Shown: positions 1 to 8,624 of the stretch, piece by piece
How positions within the stretch are numbered: position 1 is the stretch's first letter
How the letters are laid out: every line of letters begins with the position of its first letter
Assembly: GCA_014804425.1 (NCBI GenBank)
Contig: JAAUZV010000007.1
Span: 65,969-129,968 of the forward strand
Length of the DNA: 64,000 nt
Source of the DNA: Lachnospiraceae bacterium
GTDB lineage: Bacteria; Bacillota; Clostridia; Lachnospirales; Lachnospiraceae
Direction: 5' to 3'
Translations under genes and position numbers: made by a program
The notes under the pieces: generated by a model
Database searches by the model: none
Told to the model about the DNA's origin: nothing
The model's input: the letters and a program-made list of their open reading frames with translations, nothing else

Positions 1-332
1 GTATGAAAGCTGAACATATGATATTCACTGGAGGTTCCCTTCATCCGAACGCACAATTCCCTGTCCAGATCGACTCCCCGTATCCTTTTGGGCAGCTCCT
101 CCTCATACTCCCACAGATCATCCGGATGGATCAGGTCACGCATGATCTCATAATGATCCGGAATATAGGTATCCTGTATCCCGAAGTAGGCTTTGGCTGT
201 GTCTGAAAACCATGCGCGGTTCTGCTCTAAATGCAGCATATAAATATAGGTATCGTCCGCCAGCATATTCCATTTATTCATCAACGAATCTATGTAACTT
301 GCGTTATCCTGCCAAAATTCCGTTTCGCCCAT
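1..332 (-). CDS. PAS-like sensory/signalling protein, N-terminal part only (continues past the window edge)
   Basis: Reverse strand opens with ATG at 332 and stays open to base 1: MGETEFWQDNASYIDSLMNKWNMLADDTYIYMLHLEQNRAWFSDTAKAYFGIQDTYIPDHYEIMRDLIHPDDLWEYEEELPKRIRG...; PAS-like 'IHPDD' pattern as in PAS-GGDEF proteins. Not in the ORF track because it lacks a stop. Confidence 0.65.
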   Translation of the reverse strand, partial: MGETEFWQDNASYIDSLMNKWNMLADDTYIYMLHLEQNRAWFSDTAKAYFGIQDTYIPDHYEIMRDLIHPDDLWEYEEELPKRIRGVDLDRELCVRMKGTSSEYHMFSFH

Positions 333-382
333 GTATGTACCCCCATTCGTATTATTTCCTTCTCCAAGTTTCTATTTTTGTT

Positions 383-1402
383 TTATTCACATTCATATTC
401 TTTCAAAACCCGTGACTCTATATCTTCTATAGAGGGTAATTTGTCCGCAAGATCTTCCGGCAAGACATTCATCAGTTTATATTCACTGATACCAATAGGC
501 TTTGTCATGTCTTTTAAGGCATATTCAGCAACCACCTTATTCTTATCTTTACAAAGAATTAATCCAATGGACGGATTATCGATACCGCTTTTTATTTTGT
601 CATCTAAAACCGCCAGGTAAAAGTTCATTTTGCCTGCATACTCAGGAACAAACTGCCCTGTTTTTAAATCTACTGCCACAAAGCAGTGTAAAATATAATT
701 ATAAAACAATAAATCAATATAAAATTCATTCTCCCCGACTTTAAGTAAATACTGCTCGCCAACAAACGCAAATCCCGTACCTAATTCTAATAATAATTTT
801 GACACATTCCTAACCAGTTCATGTTCAATATCCGTTTCAATCATCTTTTCCCTCATACTTACAAAATCAAAGATATAGGGATCTTTCATAGTCTGGATTG
901 CTAATTCACTTTGATTATCCGGCAAGCGATTGTTAAAATTCTGCACTTTTACTCCAAGCTGCCTTGCATACAAACCAGAATCTATTTGCATACACAAAAC
1001 ATCCCGCGACCAGCCATTTTCTATTGTTCTTTGTACATACCACACATATTGATTTTTATCTTTAACTTTATCCATTAACGCCATATGATGGTACCAAGTG
1101 ACCATAGCAAGACCATATTCATCTATATCATCCTCTGTAAACGCAATAGCAAACTTCTTCATATATTTTAAATTACGCACAGAAAATCCGGTAGTTCCCG
1201 GAAATTCTGATTTTATATCCTGTGCCAAATTATCAATAAACCGATTGCCCCATTCACTCTTAGATATAATCAATTCACCGATCTTTAGATTCCTCTTTAT
1301 CAGTGCATAATTTGTTCCTACCACTGCACTATACTGTGCTTTTCGGATATAATCATATGCAGCATTTCTAACTTTCAAATACGCTTCACTATTTAACAAC
1401 AT
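383..1402 (-). CDS. PDDEXK nuclease domain-containing protein, YhcG/DUF1016 family
   Basis: N-terminal helical region (YALIKRNLKIGELIISKSEWGNRFIDNLAQDIKSEFPGTTGFSVRNLKYMKKFA) and C-terminal nuclease-like core (ENEFYIDLLFYNYILHCFVAVDLKTGQFVPEYAGKMNFYL) match the family by eye. ORF track starts at TTG 1441; ATG at 1402 (MLLNSEAYLKV) is more plausible. Confidence 0.8.
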   Translation of the reverse strand: MLLNSEAYLKVRNAAYDYIRKAQYSAVVGTNYALIKRNLKIGELIISKSEWGNRFIDNLAQDIKSEFPGTTGFSVRNLKYMKKFAIAFTEDDIDEYGLAMVTWYHHMALMDKVKDKNQYVWYVQRTIENGWSRDVLCMQIDSGLYARQLGVKVQNFNNRLPDNQSELAIQTMKDPYIFDFVSMREKMIETDIEHELVRNVSKLLLELGTGFAFVGEQYLLKVGENEFYIDLLFYNYILHCFVAVDLKTGQFVPEYAGKMNFYLAVLDDKIKSGIDNPSIGLILCKDKNKVVAEYALKDMTKPIGISEYKLMNVLPEDLADKLPSIEDIESRVLKEYECE

Positions 1403-1718
1403 GTTATACGTCTCCAAAATTGTGCAAGTGCGCTTGCACAATTTAATTGTTTTTCAAATCCTTATATTTCATTAAGCTGTTTGTTCTAAACTGCCTATAA
1501 TTCAGTATATTAAACAATGAAAACTATATCAACCCAAACATTTCTACTTTTATCTAAATTTATAATTTTTACCTCTCTCGGCTCTTTATCATACTTTTTA
1601 TAAGTTGTTTGATGTGGAACGCTAAATCATGTTAGCGAGTCCTCAAAACAACTTGCCTGCATGGCATAAAATAAGTACAATGTGATTAAACGATCGCAAA
1701 AAACAGGAGGATTCCCTC

Positions 1719-2417
1719 ATGCAAAACAGATGCAGCACCATCGTCTTTGATCTGGACGGCACCCTCTTAAATACATTGGAGGACTTAAAGAACAGCGTGA
1801 ATTACGCGCTCTCCGCTATGGATTATCCGACACGCACTTTGGAAGAAATACGGCTTGCGGTCGGCAACGGCGCGCGCACGCTCCTTCGCCGCAGCATTCC
1901 CGCACCCGCCGATGAAGCTGCTCTGGAACAGGCTTTCGCTCATTTCCGTGCCCACTACGGGGCGCATTGTAATGATCTTACCGCCCCCTACGACGGCATC
2001 CTTCCGATGCTTGACACATTAAAAAACAGAGGTTTCCGGCTTGCCATCGTCTCCAACAAACCCGACGCGGCAGTCAAAAAGCTCTGCTCTCTTTATTTCT
2101 CTGAATGGGTATCCGTCGCCATCGGCGAACGGGAAAACGTGCGCAGAAAACCGGCGCCGGATTCGGTATACGCCGCGCTGCGCGAGCTTTCCGGTTCTGA
2201 TACCACGCCTGATACCGCTTCGGACATCGGCTGTTCTTCCGCTTTATATGTCGGCGACTCCGACGTGGACATTGCAACTGCAGCCGCTGCCGGCATGGAC
2301 TGTGTGAGCGTTGCATGGGGCTTCCGTGACGAGGCGTTTTTGCGCGCGCACGGCGCGTCCCGCGTCATTCACACGCCGTCCGAACTGCCTGCGCTGCTCG
2401 GTTTTCCGCCTTACTAA
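1719..2417 (+). CDS. HAD family hydrolase, phosphoglycolate phosphatase-like
   Basis: FDLDGTLLNTLEDL motif I, SNKP motif II, YVGDSDVDIATAAAAGM motif IV; SD aggagg upstream. Confidence 0.9.
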   Translation: MQNRCSTIVFDLDGTLLNTLEDLKNSVNYALSAMDYPTRTLEEIRLAVGNGARTLLRRSIPAPADEAALEQAFAHFRAHYGAHCNDLTAPYDGILPMLDTLKNRGFRLAIVSNKPDAAVKKLCSLYFSEWVSVAIGERENVRRKPAPDSVYAALRELSGSDTTPDTASDIGCSSALYVGDSDVDIATAAAAGMDCVSVAWGFRDEAFLRAHGASRVIHTPSELPALLGFPPY

Positions 2418-2418
2418 C

Positions 2419-3957
2419 CTACAAAAGCGGCGAAAACAGCCGAAGTACCCACTGCACAAACCGCTGCCGCAGCGGACGGTGCATCCAGTCGGCATACTTG
2501 ATTTCCTTACACGATTCCAGCGTAGTAAGAAAATCCTGCTTGATCTCCATGACAGCGGGCGTCTTACTCATCAGCACCGCATCCTCATAATGAAGGTAAA
2601 AACTCCGGTAATCAATATTGATCGTGCCGCAGACAGCGATCTCGTCATCTACGACCACATTTTTGGCATGAATAAAGCCGGGCTCGTATTCAAAGATCCG
2701 AACGCCCTTTTTCATAAGGTTCCCATAATTGGACACCGTGACCATGTATACATACCATTTATCATATCTGTGCGGTGTAATAATCCGCACATCCACGCCG
2801 CTTTCCGCCGCCCTGCACAGATCGTCCGCCATCTTTTGGTCGAGCACCAGATAGGGCGTCGTGATATAAATATAATCCCGCGCCTTGTTGATCATATGCG
2901 TGTAGGCGCTCTCTGCGGCATTCTTCGGATTGTTCGCCGGACCGTCCGCAAACGGCTGCACCATACTCTCCGACTCGATATGCACCGTCGGTTTATATAA
3001 AGTATAATCCAGCTCTTCCGTGCCCTCCGCGATCTGCCACATCTCCAAAAAGAAGCTCGTCAGCGAATACACACCCGCGCCCTCCAAGCGCACCGCCGTA
3101 TCCTTCCAGTGTCCGAACCGGTCGATCTCGTTGATATATTCGTCCGCAAGGTTGATTCCGCCGGTATAGCCGATATTTCCGTCAATGACCGTGATCTTCT
3201 GATGGTTGCGGTAATTAAAAGAAAGACGGTTAATATCCTTGTGGATCGGCGCAAACTCCGCAAGCGTAATCCCGTTTGCGCGCACCTCCTCGCGAAACTG
3301 CGACGTATTAATAATGATACACCCGAAATCGTCCAAAAGAAGCCATACCTCAACGCCTTCTTTTGCCTTTTGCTTCAGAACCTCGTACACATCATGCCAG
3401 AATACGCCGTCCTTAATAATGAAATATTCCATAAAAATATAGGACTTTGCATTGCGCAGATCCCCAAGCAGAGCTTCCTTCATCTGCTCCCCCAGTCCGT
3501 AATAGCGGACCGTTGTGTTGTTATACAATGGAAAGCCCTGCCTCGCGAGATAACGGCTGATCTGTACCTTATTCGGATGGATATTCTGAAACTGCGTCAA
3601 AAGCTCTTTATCCTGTTGTAGGCTGTCCAGCATCTTTCTTTCCACTTCGCGAAAATGCCGATTCGCCTTACTGTTTGTCCTCCTTCTGCCCCACATAAAA
3701 TACAAAAAGACGCCGAACACCGGCAGTCCGAGCACGATGACGACCCAGAACTGTTTATAGGACTCACTGTCATTGACAAGCGCAAAGATCAGGATCACAC
3801 TGAACATCTCGATCACATAATAGACCCAGACAGACAGCTGCCGGAGGTAGGATACCAGAAATACCATTGTTGCCACCTGCAATATAACGGCGATCCCGAC
3901 CGTGAATGCCCTCGTAATGCCCGATGCCTGTTTTTTAATTGTATGGTTTGTACTCAT
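2419..3957 (-). CDS. cls: Cardiolipin synthase (phospholipase D superfamily)
   Basis: Two HKD motifs (HQKITVIDGNIGYTGG; HAKNVVVDDEIAVCGTINIDYRS), N-terminal TM helices. Start MSTNHTIKK at 3957 preferred over 4014. Confidence 0.92.
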   Translation of the reverse strand: MSTNHTIKKQASGITRAFTVGIAVILQVATMVFLVSYLRQLSVWVYYVIEMFSVILIFALVNDSESYKQFWVVIVLGLPVFGVFLYFMWGRRRTNSKANRHFREVERKMLDSLQQDKELLTQFQNIHPNKVQISRYLARQGFPLYNNTTVRYYGLGEQMKEALLGDLRNAKSYIFMEYFIIKDGVFWHDVYEVLKQKAKEGVEVWLLLDDFGCIIINTSQFREEVRANGITLAEFAPIHKDINRLSFNYRNHQKITVIDGNIGYTGGINLADEYINEIDRFGHWKDTAVRLEGAGVYSLTSFFLEMWQIAEGTEELDYTLYKPTVHIESESMVQPFADGPANNPKNAAESAYTHMINKARDYIYITTPYLVLDQKMADDLCRAAESGVDVRIITPHRYDKWYVYMVTVSNYGNLMKKGVRIFEYEPGFIHAKNVVVDDEIAVCGTINIDYRSFYLHYEDAVLMSKTPAVMEIKQDFLTTLESCKEIKYADWMHRPLRQRFVQWVLRLFSPLL

Positions 3958-4140
3958 GCACACTTCACCTCGAATTTTCGAGTGTATTATATCATCTAAC
4001 GCTCCAAAATTCAACGCAAAGCCTTTTTATCCGCCGACGGCGCTCTGTGCCGAAATACGAAAAACATCTGTTCCTTATAGGCTAATCGGAGAGAATATGG
4101 TAGAATGACGAAAGAACTTATTTTTTCGGAGGAAAATCAT

Positions 4141-5043
4141 ATGTACTATTCGAACATTTTAGACTTGATCGGAAATACGCCGTTACTCAGCTTAGAGGAA
4201 ACGACGGGACTTCCCGTTTATGCAAAGGCGGAATTCTTAAATCCGGGCGGCAGCATCAAGGACCGGATCGCCCTAAACATGCTGGAAGATGCAGAAAAAA
4301 GCGGCGGGTTAAAACCGGGCATGACGATCATTGAGCCGACGTCCGGAAATACGGGCATCGGACTGGCGCTGTGCGGCGTCAGAAAAGGCTACCGCGTCAT
4401 CATCGTCATGCCGGAAAACATGAGCGACGAACGAAAGAAAATCATCCGTGCACTCGGCGCTGAGCTCGTACTCACACCGCCCGAATTGAGCATTGACGGT
4501 TCCGTCAAAAAAGCAATGGAGCTGTGCGCGGAGTCGGATTCCTGCTTTGTACCGCAGCAGTTTCAGAACCCGGCAAATCCCGACGCGCATTATCGGACGA
4601 CCGCACGCGAGCTCACAGAGCAGCTCGGAAAACGGATCGACATTTTTGTCTCGGGCATCGGAAGCGGCGGAACCCTGCAGGGCATCGCGCGCTATCTGCT
4701 TGAGCAAAACCCGGACTGCAAGATCGTCGCGGTGGAACCGAAAAACGTCTCGGCGCTTCTCGGCGACGAGCCGGGCCTGCACCAGATTCAGGGCATCGGC
4801 GACGGCTTCATCCCCGACATCTTAGATACCTCCATCATCACGGACATTGTTGAGGTCTCGGATGATGACGCTATCCGGACGGCGCGCGAGCTTGCACGGA
4901 TTCAGGGACTTTTAGTCGGAACCTCCTCCGGCGCAAACGTATGGGCCTCCATGCGGATGGCAGAAAAATACGGAAAAGAGCAGGTCGTCGCGACCGTTCT
5001 TCCTGACCGCGCGGAGCGGTATTTCAGCACGGCGCTCATTTGA
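4141..5043 (+). CDS. cysK: Cysteine synthase (PLP-dependent O-acetylserine sulfhydrylase)
   Basis: NPGGSIKDRIALNMLEDAE (PLP lysine), EPTSGNTGIGLA, GIGSGGTLQGI. ATG at 4141 with SD 'cggagg' preferred over 4105. Confidence 0.92.
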   Translation: MYYSNILDLIGNTPLLSLEETTGLPVYAKAEFLNPGGSIKDRIALNMLEDAEKSGGLKPGMTIIEPTSGNTGIGLALCGVRKGYRVIIVMPENMSDERKKIIRALGAELVLTPPELSIDGSVKKAMELCAESDSCFVPQQFQNPANPDAHYRTTARELTEQLGKRIDIFVSGIGSGGTLQGIARYLLEQNPDCKIVAVEPKNVSALLGDEPGLHQIQGIGDGFIPDILDTSIITDIVEVSDDDAIRTARELARIQGLLVGTSSGANVWASMRMAEKYGKEQVVATVLPDRAERYFSTALI

Positions 5044-5063
5044 CCGCGCATCTGTCCTCTCTA

Positions 5064-6377
5064 TTACAGAAAAAAGCAATATACCAGTGTATTGATGGCG
5101 GCTTGATCTTCAGCCGCCATTAACTCGCGGGCGGAATGCATGGCAAGCACGCCGACACCGAGATCGACGGTGCGCATTGGCAGATAGGCGGATGTAATCG
5201 TTCCGAGCGTGCTGCCGCCCGCCATATCAGAGCGGTTCACAAATTTCTGATAAGGGATCTCGTTTGCCTCGCAGAGCTGGCTGACAATCCCGATCGCCTT
5301 CGTGTCTGTCGCGTAACGCTGGGAATAACTGATCTTGATCGCCGGTCCCTGCCCACAGATCACACGCAGGTTCGGGTCGCTCTTCTGCTCATAATTCGGA
5401 TGATGGGCATGCGCCACGTCAAGCGAGAGCATGACGCTCTGAAAATAGCTGTCGGTAAGCCGCGCACGGTTAAACGATAATCCGTCATATATTTTTTCAA
5501 GAATGAAATTGGAGATCAAAGAATTCGCGCCCTGCTTTGTGCGGCTGCCGATCTCCTCATTATCGTAGAGGGCAATGAGATTCAGCCTGTCCGAGGTATC
5601 CAGCGTCTGTACGGATGACGTGATCCCCTGAAGACATGCATAGCATGACGTCAGATTATCCAAGCGCGGCGCACTGAAAAACTCCTCCTGCGCGCCCAGC
5701 AGACAGCCTTTTTCCGCATTGTATACATAGAGATCAAAATCCAGAATATCCTCCGCAGCAACCTTGCATTCCTTTGCCAGAAGGTTCATAAAGAAATTCT
5801 CCTGCTCCAGCTTGTCATGCACCATCGCGATGAGCGGCATCATCTCCGACTGTTCATTTAATCTGACCCCGTTATTCACCTCACGGTTCATATGGATCGC
5901 CAGATTCGGTATCGTTAAAAGAGGACGCTTCCAATCGACCAGCTTTGTCACAGGCTCGTAGAGATCGTCGCTTTTCAGTGTCACCTGTCCCGCAATGGAA
6001 AGCGGGCGGTCAAGCCATGTATTTAAGATCGCGCCGCCGTACACCTCCACATCCAGCTTCATATAACCGCGGCTGCATACGTCTGCCTTGGGCTTAACGC
6101 GCAGGCACGGATGATCGGTGTGCGCGCATGCGGCATGGATCACGCCTCCCTCCTCAAATTTTTTTCCGATGGCAAACGCAAACAGCGTCGTGCCGTACAC
6201 GGGAACAAAATACGTTCCTCCGCGTTTTAAGCTCCACGGCGAGGCAAGCGTCAGCTCTTCAAAGCCCGATTCCCTGAGGAGACGGCCCGATTCCTCCACG
6301 ACCTGAAACGGGGAAGTTGCCCGCTCCGTAAAATGCATCAGATCCTTTACTGTCTTATTGATTTCTTTTTTTGTCAT
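5064..6377 (-). CDS. M18 family aminopeptidase
   Basis: HTDHPCLRVKP, LYDNEEIGSRTKQGANS, LDVAHAHHPNY and MAGGSTLG motifs; start MTKKEINK at 6377. Confidence 0.9.
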   Translation of the reverse strand: MTKKEINKTVKDLMHFTERATSPFQVVEESGRLLRESGFEELTLASPWSLKRGGTYFVPVYGTTLFAFAIGKKFEEGGVIHAACAHTDHPCLRVKPKADVCSRGYMKLDVEVYGGAILNTWLDRPLSIAGQVTLKSDDLYEPVTKLVDWKRPLLTIPNLAIHMNREVNNGVRLNEQSEMMPLIAMVHDKLEQENFFMNLLAKECKVAAEDILDFDLYVYNAEKGCLLGAQEEFFSAPRLDNLTSCYACLQGITSSVQTLDTSDRLNLIALYDNEEIGSRTKQGANSLISNFILEKIYDGLSFNRARLTDSYFQSVMLSLDVAHAHHPNYEQKSDPNLRVICGQGPAIKISYSQRYATDTKAIGIVSQLCEANEIPYQKFVNRSDMAGGSTLGTITSAYLPMRTVDLGVGVLAMHSARELMAAEDQAAINTLVYCFFL

Positions 6378-6419
6378 CCCACTTTTTCCTTTCTTTTTAC
6401 GCTGTCCGCACATTCCTCA

Positions 6420-7184
6420 TCAGATCGGTGCTTCCCGATAAAGATACGCTTTGCCCTCCTTGCCGATCCGCTCCACCAATCCCAGTGAAAAAAGAATATT
6501 GAGCGCTGTCGAAGCGATGCCGATCGAAACATGCGCGGTCTGTTTATAATCCTTTGTCGTAAACTCCGGCGGCAGCCCGTCAGGCAGAAGCACACGGTAA
6601 TCCTCTCGGGTATTGATGCGCACCTCGTCGAAGATTCCCACAGGAACGCCGTCATTGCGGTGGGAACCCCGCTTTTTATTGCGGCTCCATCCGTCCAGTA
6701 CCCGCGTCTCCTGTACGTCGATAAACGGAACCGTAAAGTGCAGATGTTCATTTTGCAGATACATTTTCAGCTTGTACAATTCCGGGATCAGGTGATAGAT
6801 CGTGCCCGTCTTCGGTGATTTGCGCGGTTTCGTGATCTCTCCCGTCTCAGGGTCGATCCACGAAAGCCATTTTGTATGCGCGATCGGATAAATGACCGTC
6901 ACATCATGATCGGGAAGAAATACGTCAAGCTTCCGGCGCAGGCTGTTAAACGCGCGCGTCTGAATTTCCATGATCTCTCCGTCCACCATAATGTCCGCCA
7001 CAAAAGAACCGACCTTCTGCTCATGATATGCGGGATCCGGTGCATAATAATATTTCATGATGGCATGGATCGTCTTTTCGCTGAGCGTACCGATCCCCAT
7101 TGCGCCTTTTTCCAGCCCGCGCACATAATCGCAGGCACGCGTAAACAATTCTGTGTCAACGCAGGGATTACTGATGTCTGACAT
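6420..7184 (-). CDS. Conserved-looking hypothetical protein; possible PD-(D/E)xK-like core and C-terminal winged helix
   Basis: ORF of 254 codons from ATG 7184 (MSDISNPCVDTELF...). KVGSFVADIMVDGEIMEIQTRAFNSLRRKL resembles a D..ExQ nuclease core. Confidence 0.75.
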   Translation of the reverse strand: MSDISNPCVDTELFTRACDYVRGLEKGAMGIGTLSEKTIHAIMKYYYAPDPAYHEQKVGSFVADIMVDGEIMEIQTRAFNSLRRKLDVFLPDHDVTVIYPIAHTKWLSWIDPETGEITKPRKSPKTGTIYHLIPELYKLKMYLQNEHLHFTVPFIDVQETRVLDGWSRNKKRGSHRNDGVPVGIFDEVRINTREDYRVLLPDGLPPEFTTKDYKQTAHVSIGIASTALNILFSLGLVERIGKEGKAYLYREAPI

Positions 7185-7363
7185 GATCTCTTCCTCAGGT
7201 GTATGATTGATTTCAGTCCTATTATACGACGGTTTTATAAAAACTTCTATGAAAAGATGTCGATTTCGTTGAATTGAATCTTTTTTTTGGGCGATATGCG
7301 TGATAAAATGAATCAATCATAAAAAGAGTTTCCTGCATGGACTCTTTCCGGAGGAATGACATC

Positions 7364-8551
7364 ATGGAATCCTATGTAATATTTAAGGATTTGGCAATCA
7401 TCATTATTTTTGCAAAATTTTTCGGTCTGTTGGCGCGCAAGATCAAAGTACCGCAGGTCGCGGGCGAGATCGTTGCGGGTCTGATCATCGGTCCGAGCAT
7501 GCTCGGTCTTGTCGCACAAAGTGATTTTTTGTCAAAAATGGCGGAAATCGGCGTTGTCCTCTTAATGTTCTCGGCCGGCTTAGGAACCGACTTAAAGGAA
7601 ATGAAAAAAACAGGCGTCGCGGCGTTTCTCATCGCCTGCTGCGGCGTGTTCATTCCGCTGGCGGGCGGAACCGTTCTTTATTCCTGTTTTTACGGATGGG
7701 GCGCTGTCGGCAGCGACCATTTCCTAAAAGCGGTATTTATCGGCTGCATCATGACGGCAACCTCCGTCAGCATTACCGTGGAGGCGCTGCGTGAGCTTGG
7801 ACACCTGTCCGGGCGCGTGGGAACAACGATCATGTCCGCCGCCATTATCGACGATGTGATCGGCATTATCGTGCTCACATTTGTGATCGCGTTTCGGGAC
7901 CCCGATGTACGCCCGCTCATGATCGTTTCGCAGACGGCGCTGTTCTTTCTTTTTGCGTTCGTTGTCGGCTATGTGTGCTACAAGATCTTCCAAAAGGTCG
8001 ATCAGCGCTATCCGCATACAAGGCGGATTCCGATCGCAGGGCTTGCGCTCTGTTTTGCCATGTCCTATATTGCCGAGAAATACTTCGGCATTGCCGATAT
8101 TACCGGCGCATTTGTCGCGGGCATCATTCTTTGCAGTATCCGCGACTCCAAATATATTGCCCAAAAAATGGATACCAATTCGTATATGCTGTTCGGCCCG
8201 GTCTTTTTTGCCTCGATCGGCCTGAAAACAGATATTGACGACGTAAACGCATCCATTCTGCTGTTTTCCGTGGCGTTCATTTTGGTAGCGCTCATCACGA
8301 AGATCGTCGGCTGCGGTCTGATCTCCAAGGTCTGCGGCTTCACATGGGGCGATTCCATGAAGATCGGTGTCGGCATGATGACGCGCGGCGAGGTCGCTCT
8401 GATCGTTTCGCAAAAGGGGCTCGCTGTCGGACTCATGCAGCCCGTGTATTTTACGTCGGTCATTTTACTGATCATCGTATCCTCCATTGCAACACCGATC
8501 ATCTTAAAAGTGCTCTATGCAAAAAACAGTTCTTCGGAGGCGCCTTCGTAA
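7364..8551 (+). CDS. Cation:proton antiporter (CPA2/KefB-NapA-like)
   Basis: About 12 hydrophobic segments; AGEIVAGLIIGPSMLG, ITGAFVAGIIL, GMMTRGEVALIVS motifs; SD ggagga. Confidence 0.9.
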   Translation: MESYVIFKDLAIIIIFAKFFGLLARKIKVPQVAGEIVAGLIIGPSMLGLVAQSDFLSKMAEIGVVLLMFSAGLGTDLKEMKKTGVAAFLIACCGVFIPLAGGTVLYSCFYGWGAVGSDHFLKAVFIGCIMTATSVSITVEALRELGHLSGRVGTTIMSAAIIDDVIGIIVLTFVIAFRDPDVRPLMIVSQTALFFLFAFVVGYVCYKIFQKVDQRYPHTRRIPIAGLALCFAMSYIAEKYFGIADITGAFVAGIILCSIRDSKYIAQKMDTNSYMLFGPVFFASIGLKTDIDDVNASILLFSVAFILVALITKIVGCGLISKVCGFTWGDSMKIGVGMMTRGEVALIVSQKGLAVGLMQPVYFTSVILLIIVSSIATPIILKVLYAKNSSSEAPS

Positions 8552-8624
8552 AACGGCTGATACCATGCTTTTGAAACAAAACAGATTCCTGATATACTAA
8601 CAATTCATCAAAAGGAGGGTGTCT

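Noticed and set aside
5095-5120. ATGGCGGCT..AGCCGCCAT hairpin near the end of the M18 gene
   Set aside because: Lies inside the coding sequence (MAAEDQAAI) with no U-tract; explained by codon content, not a terminator.
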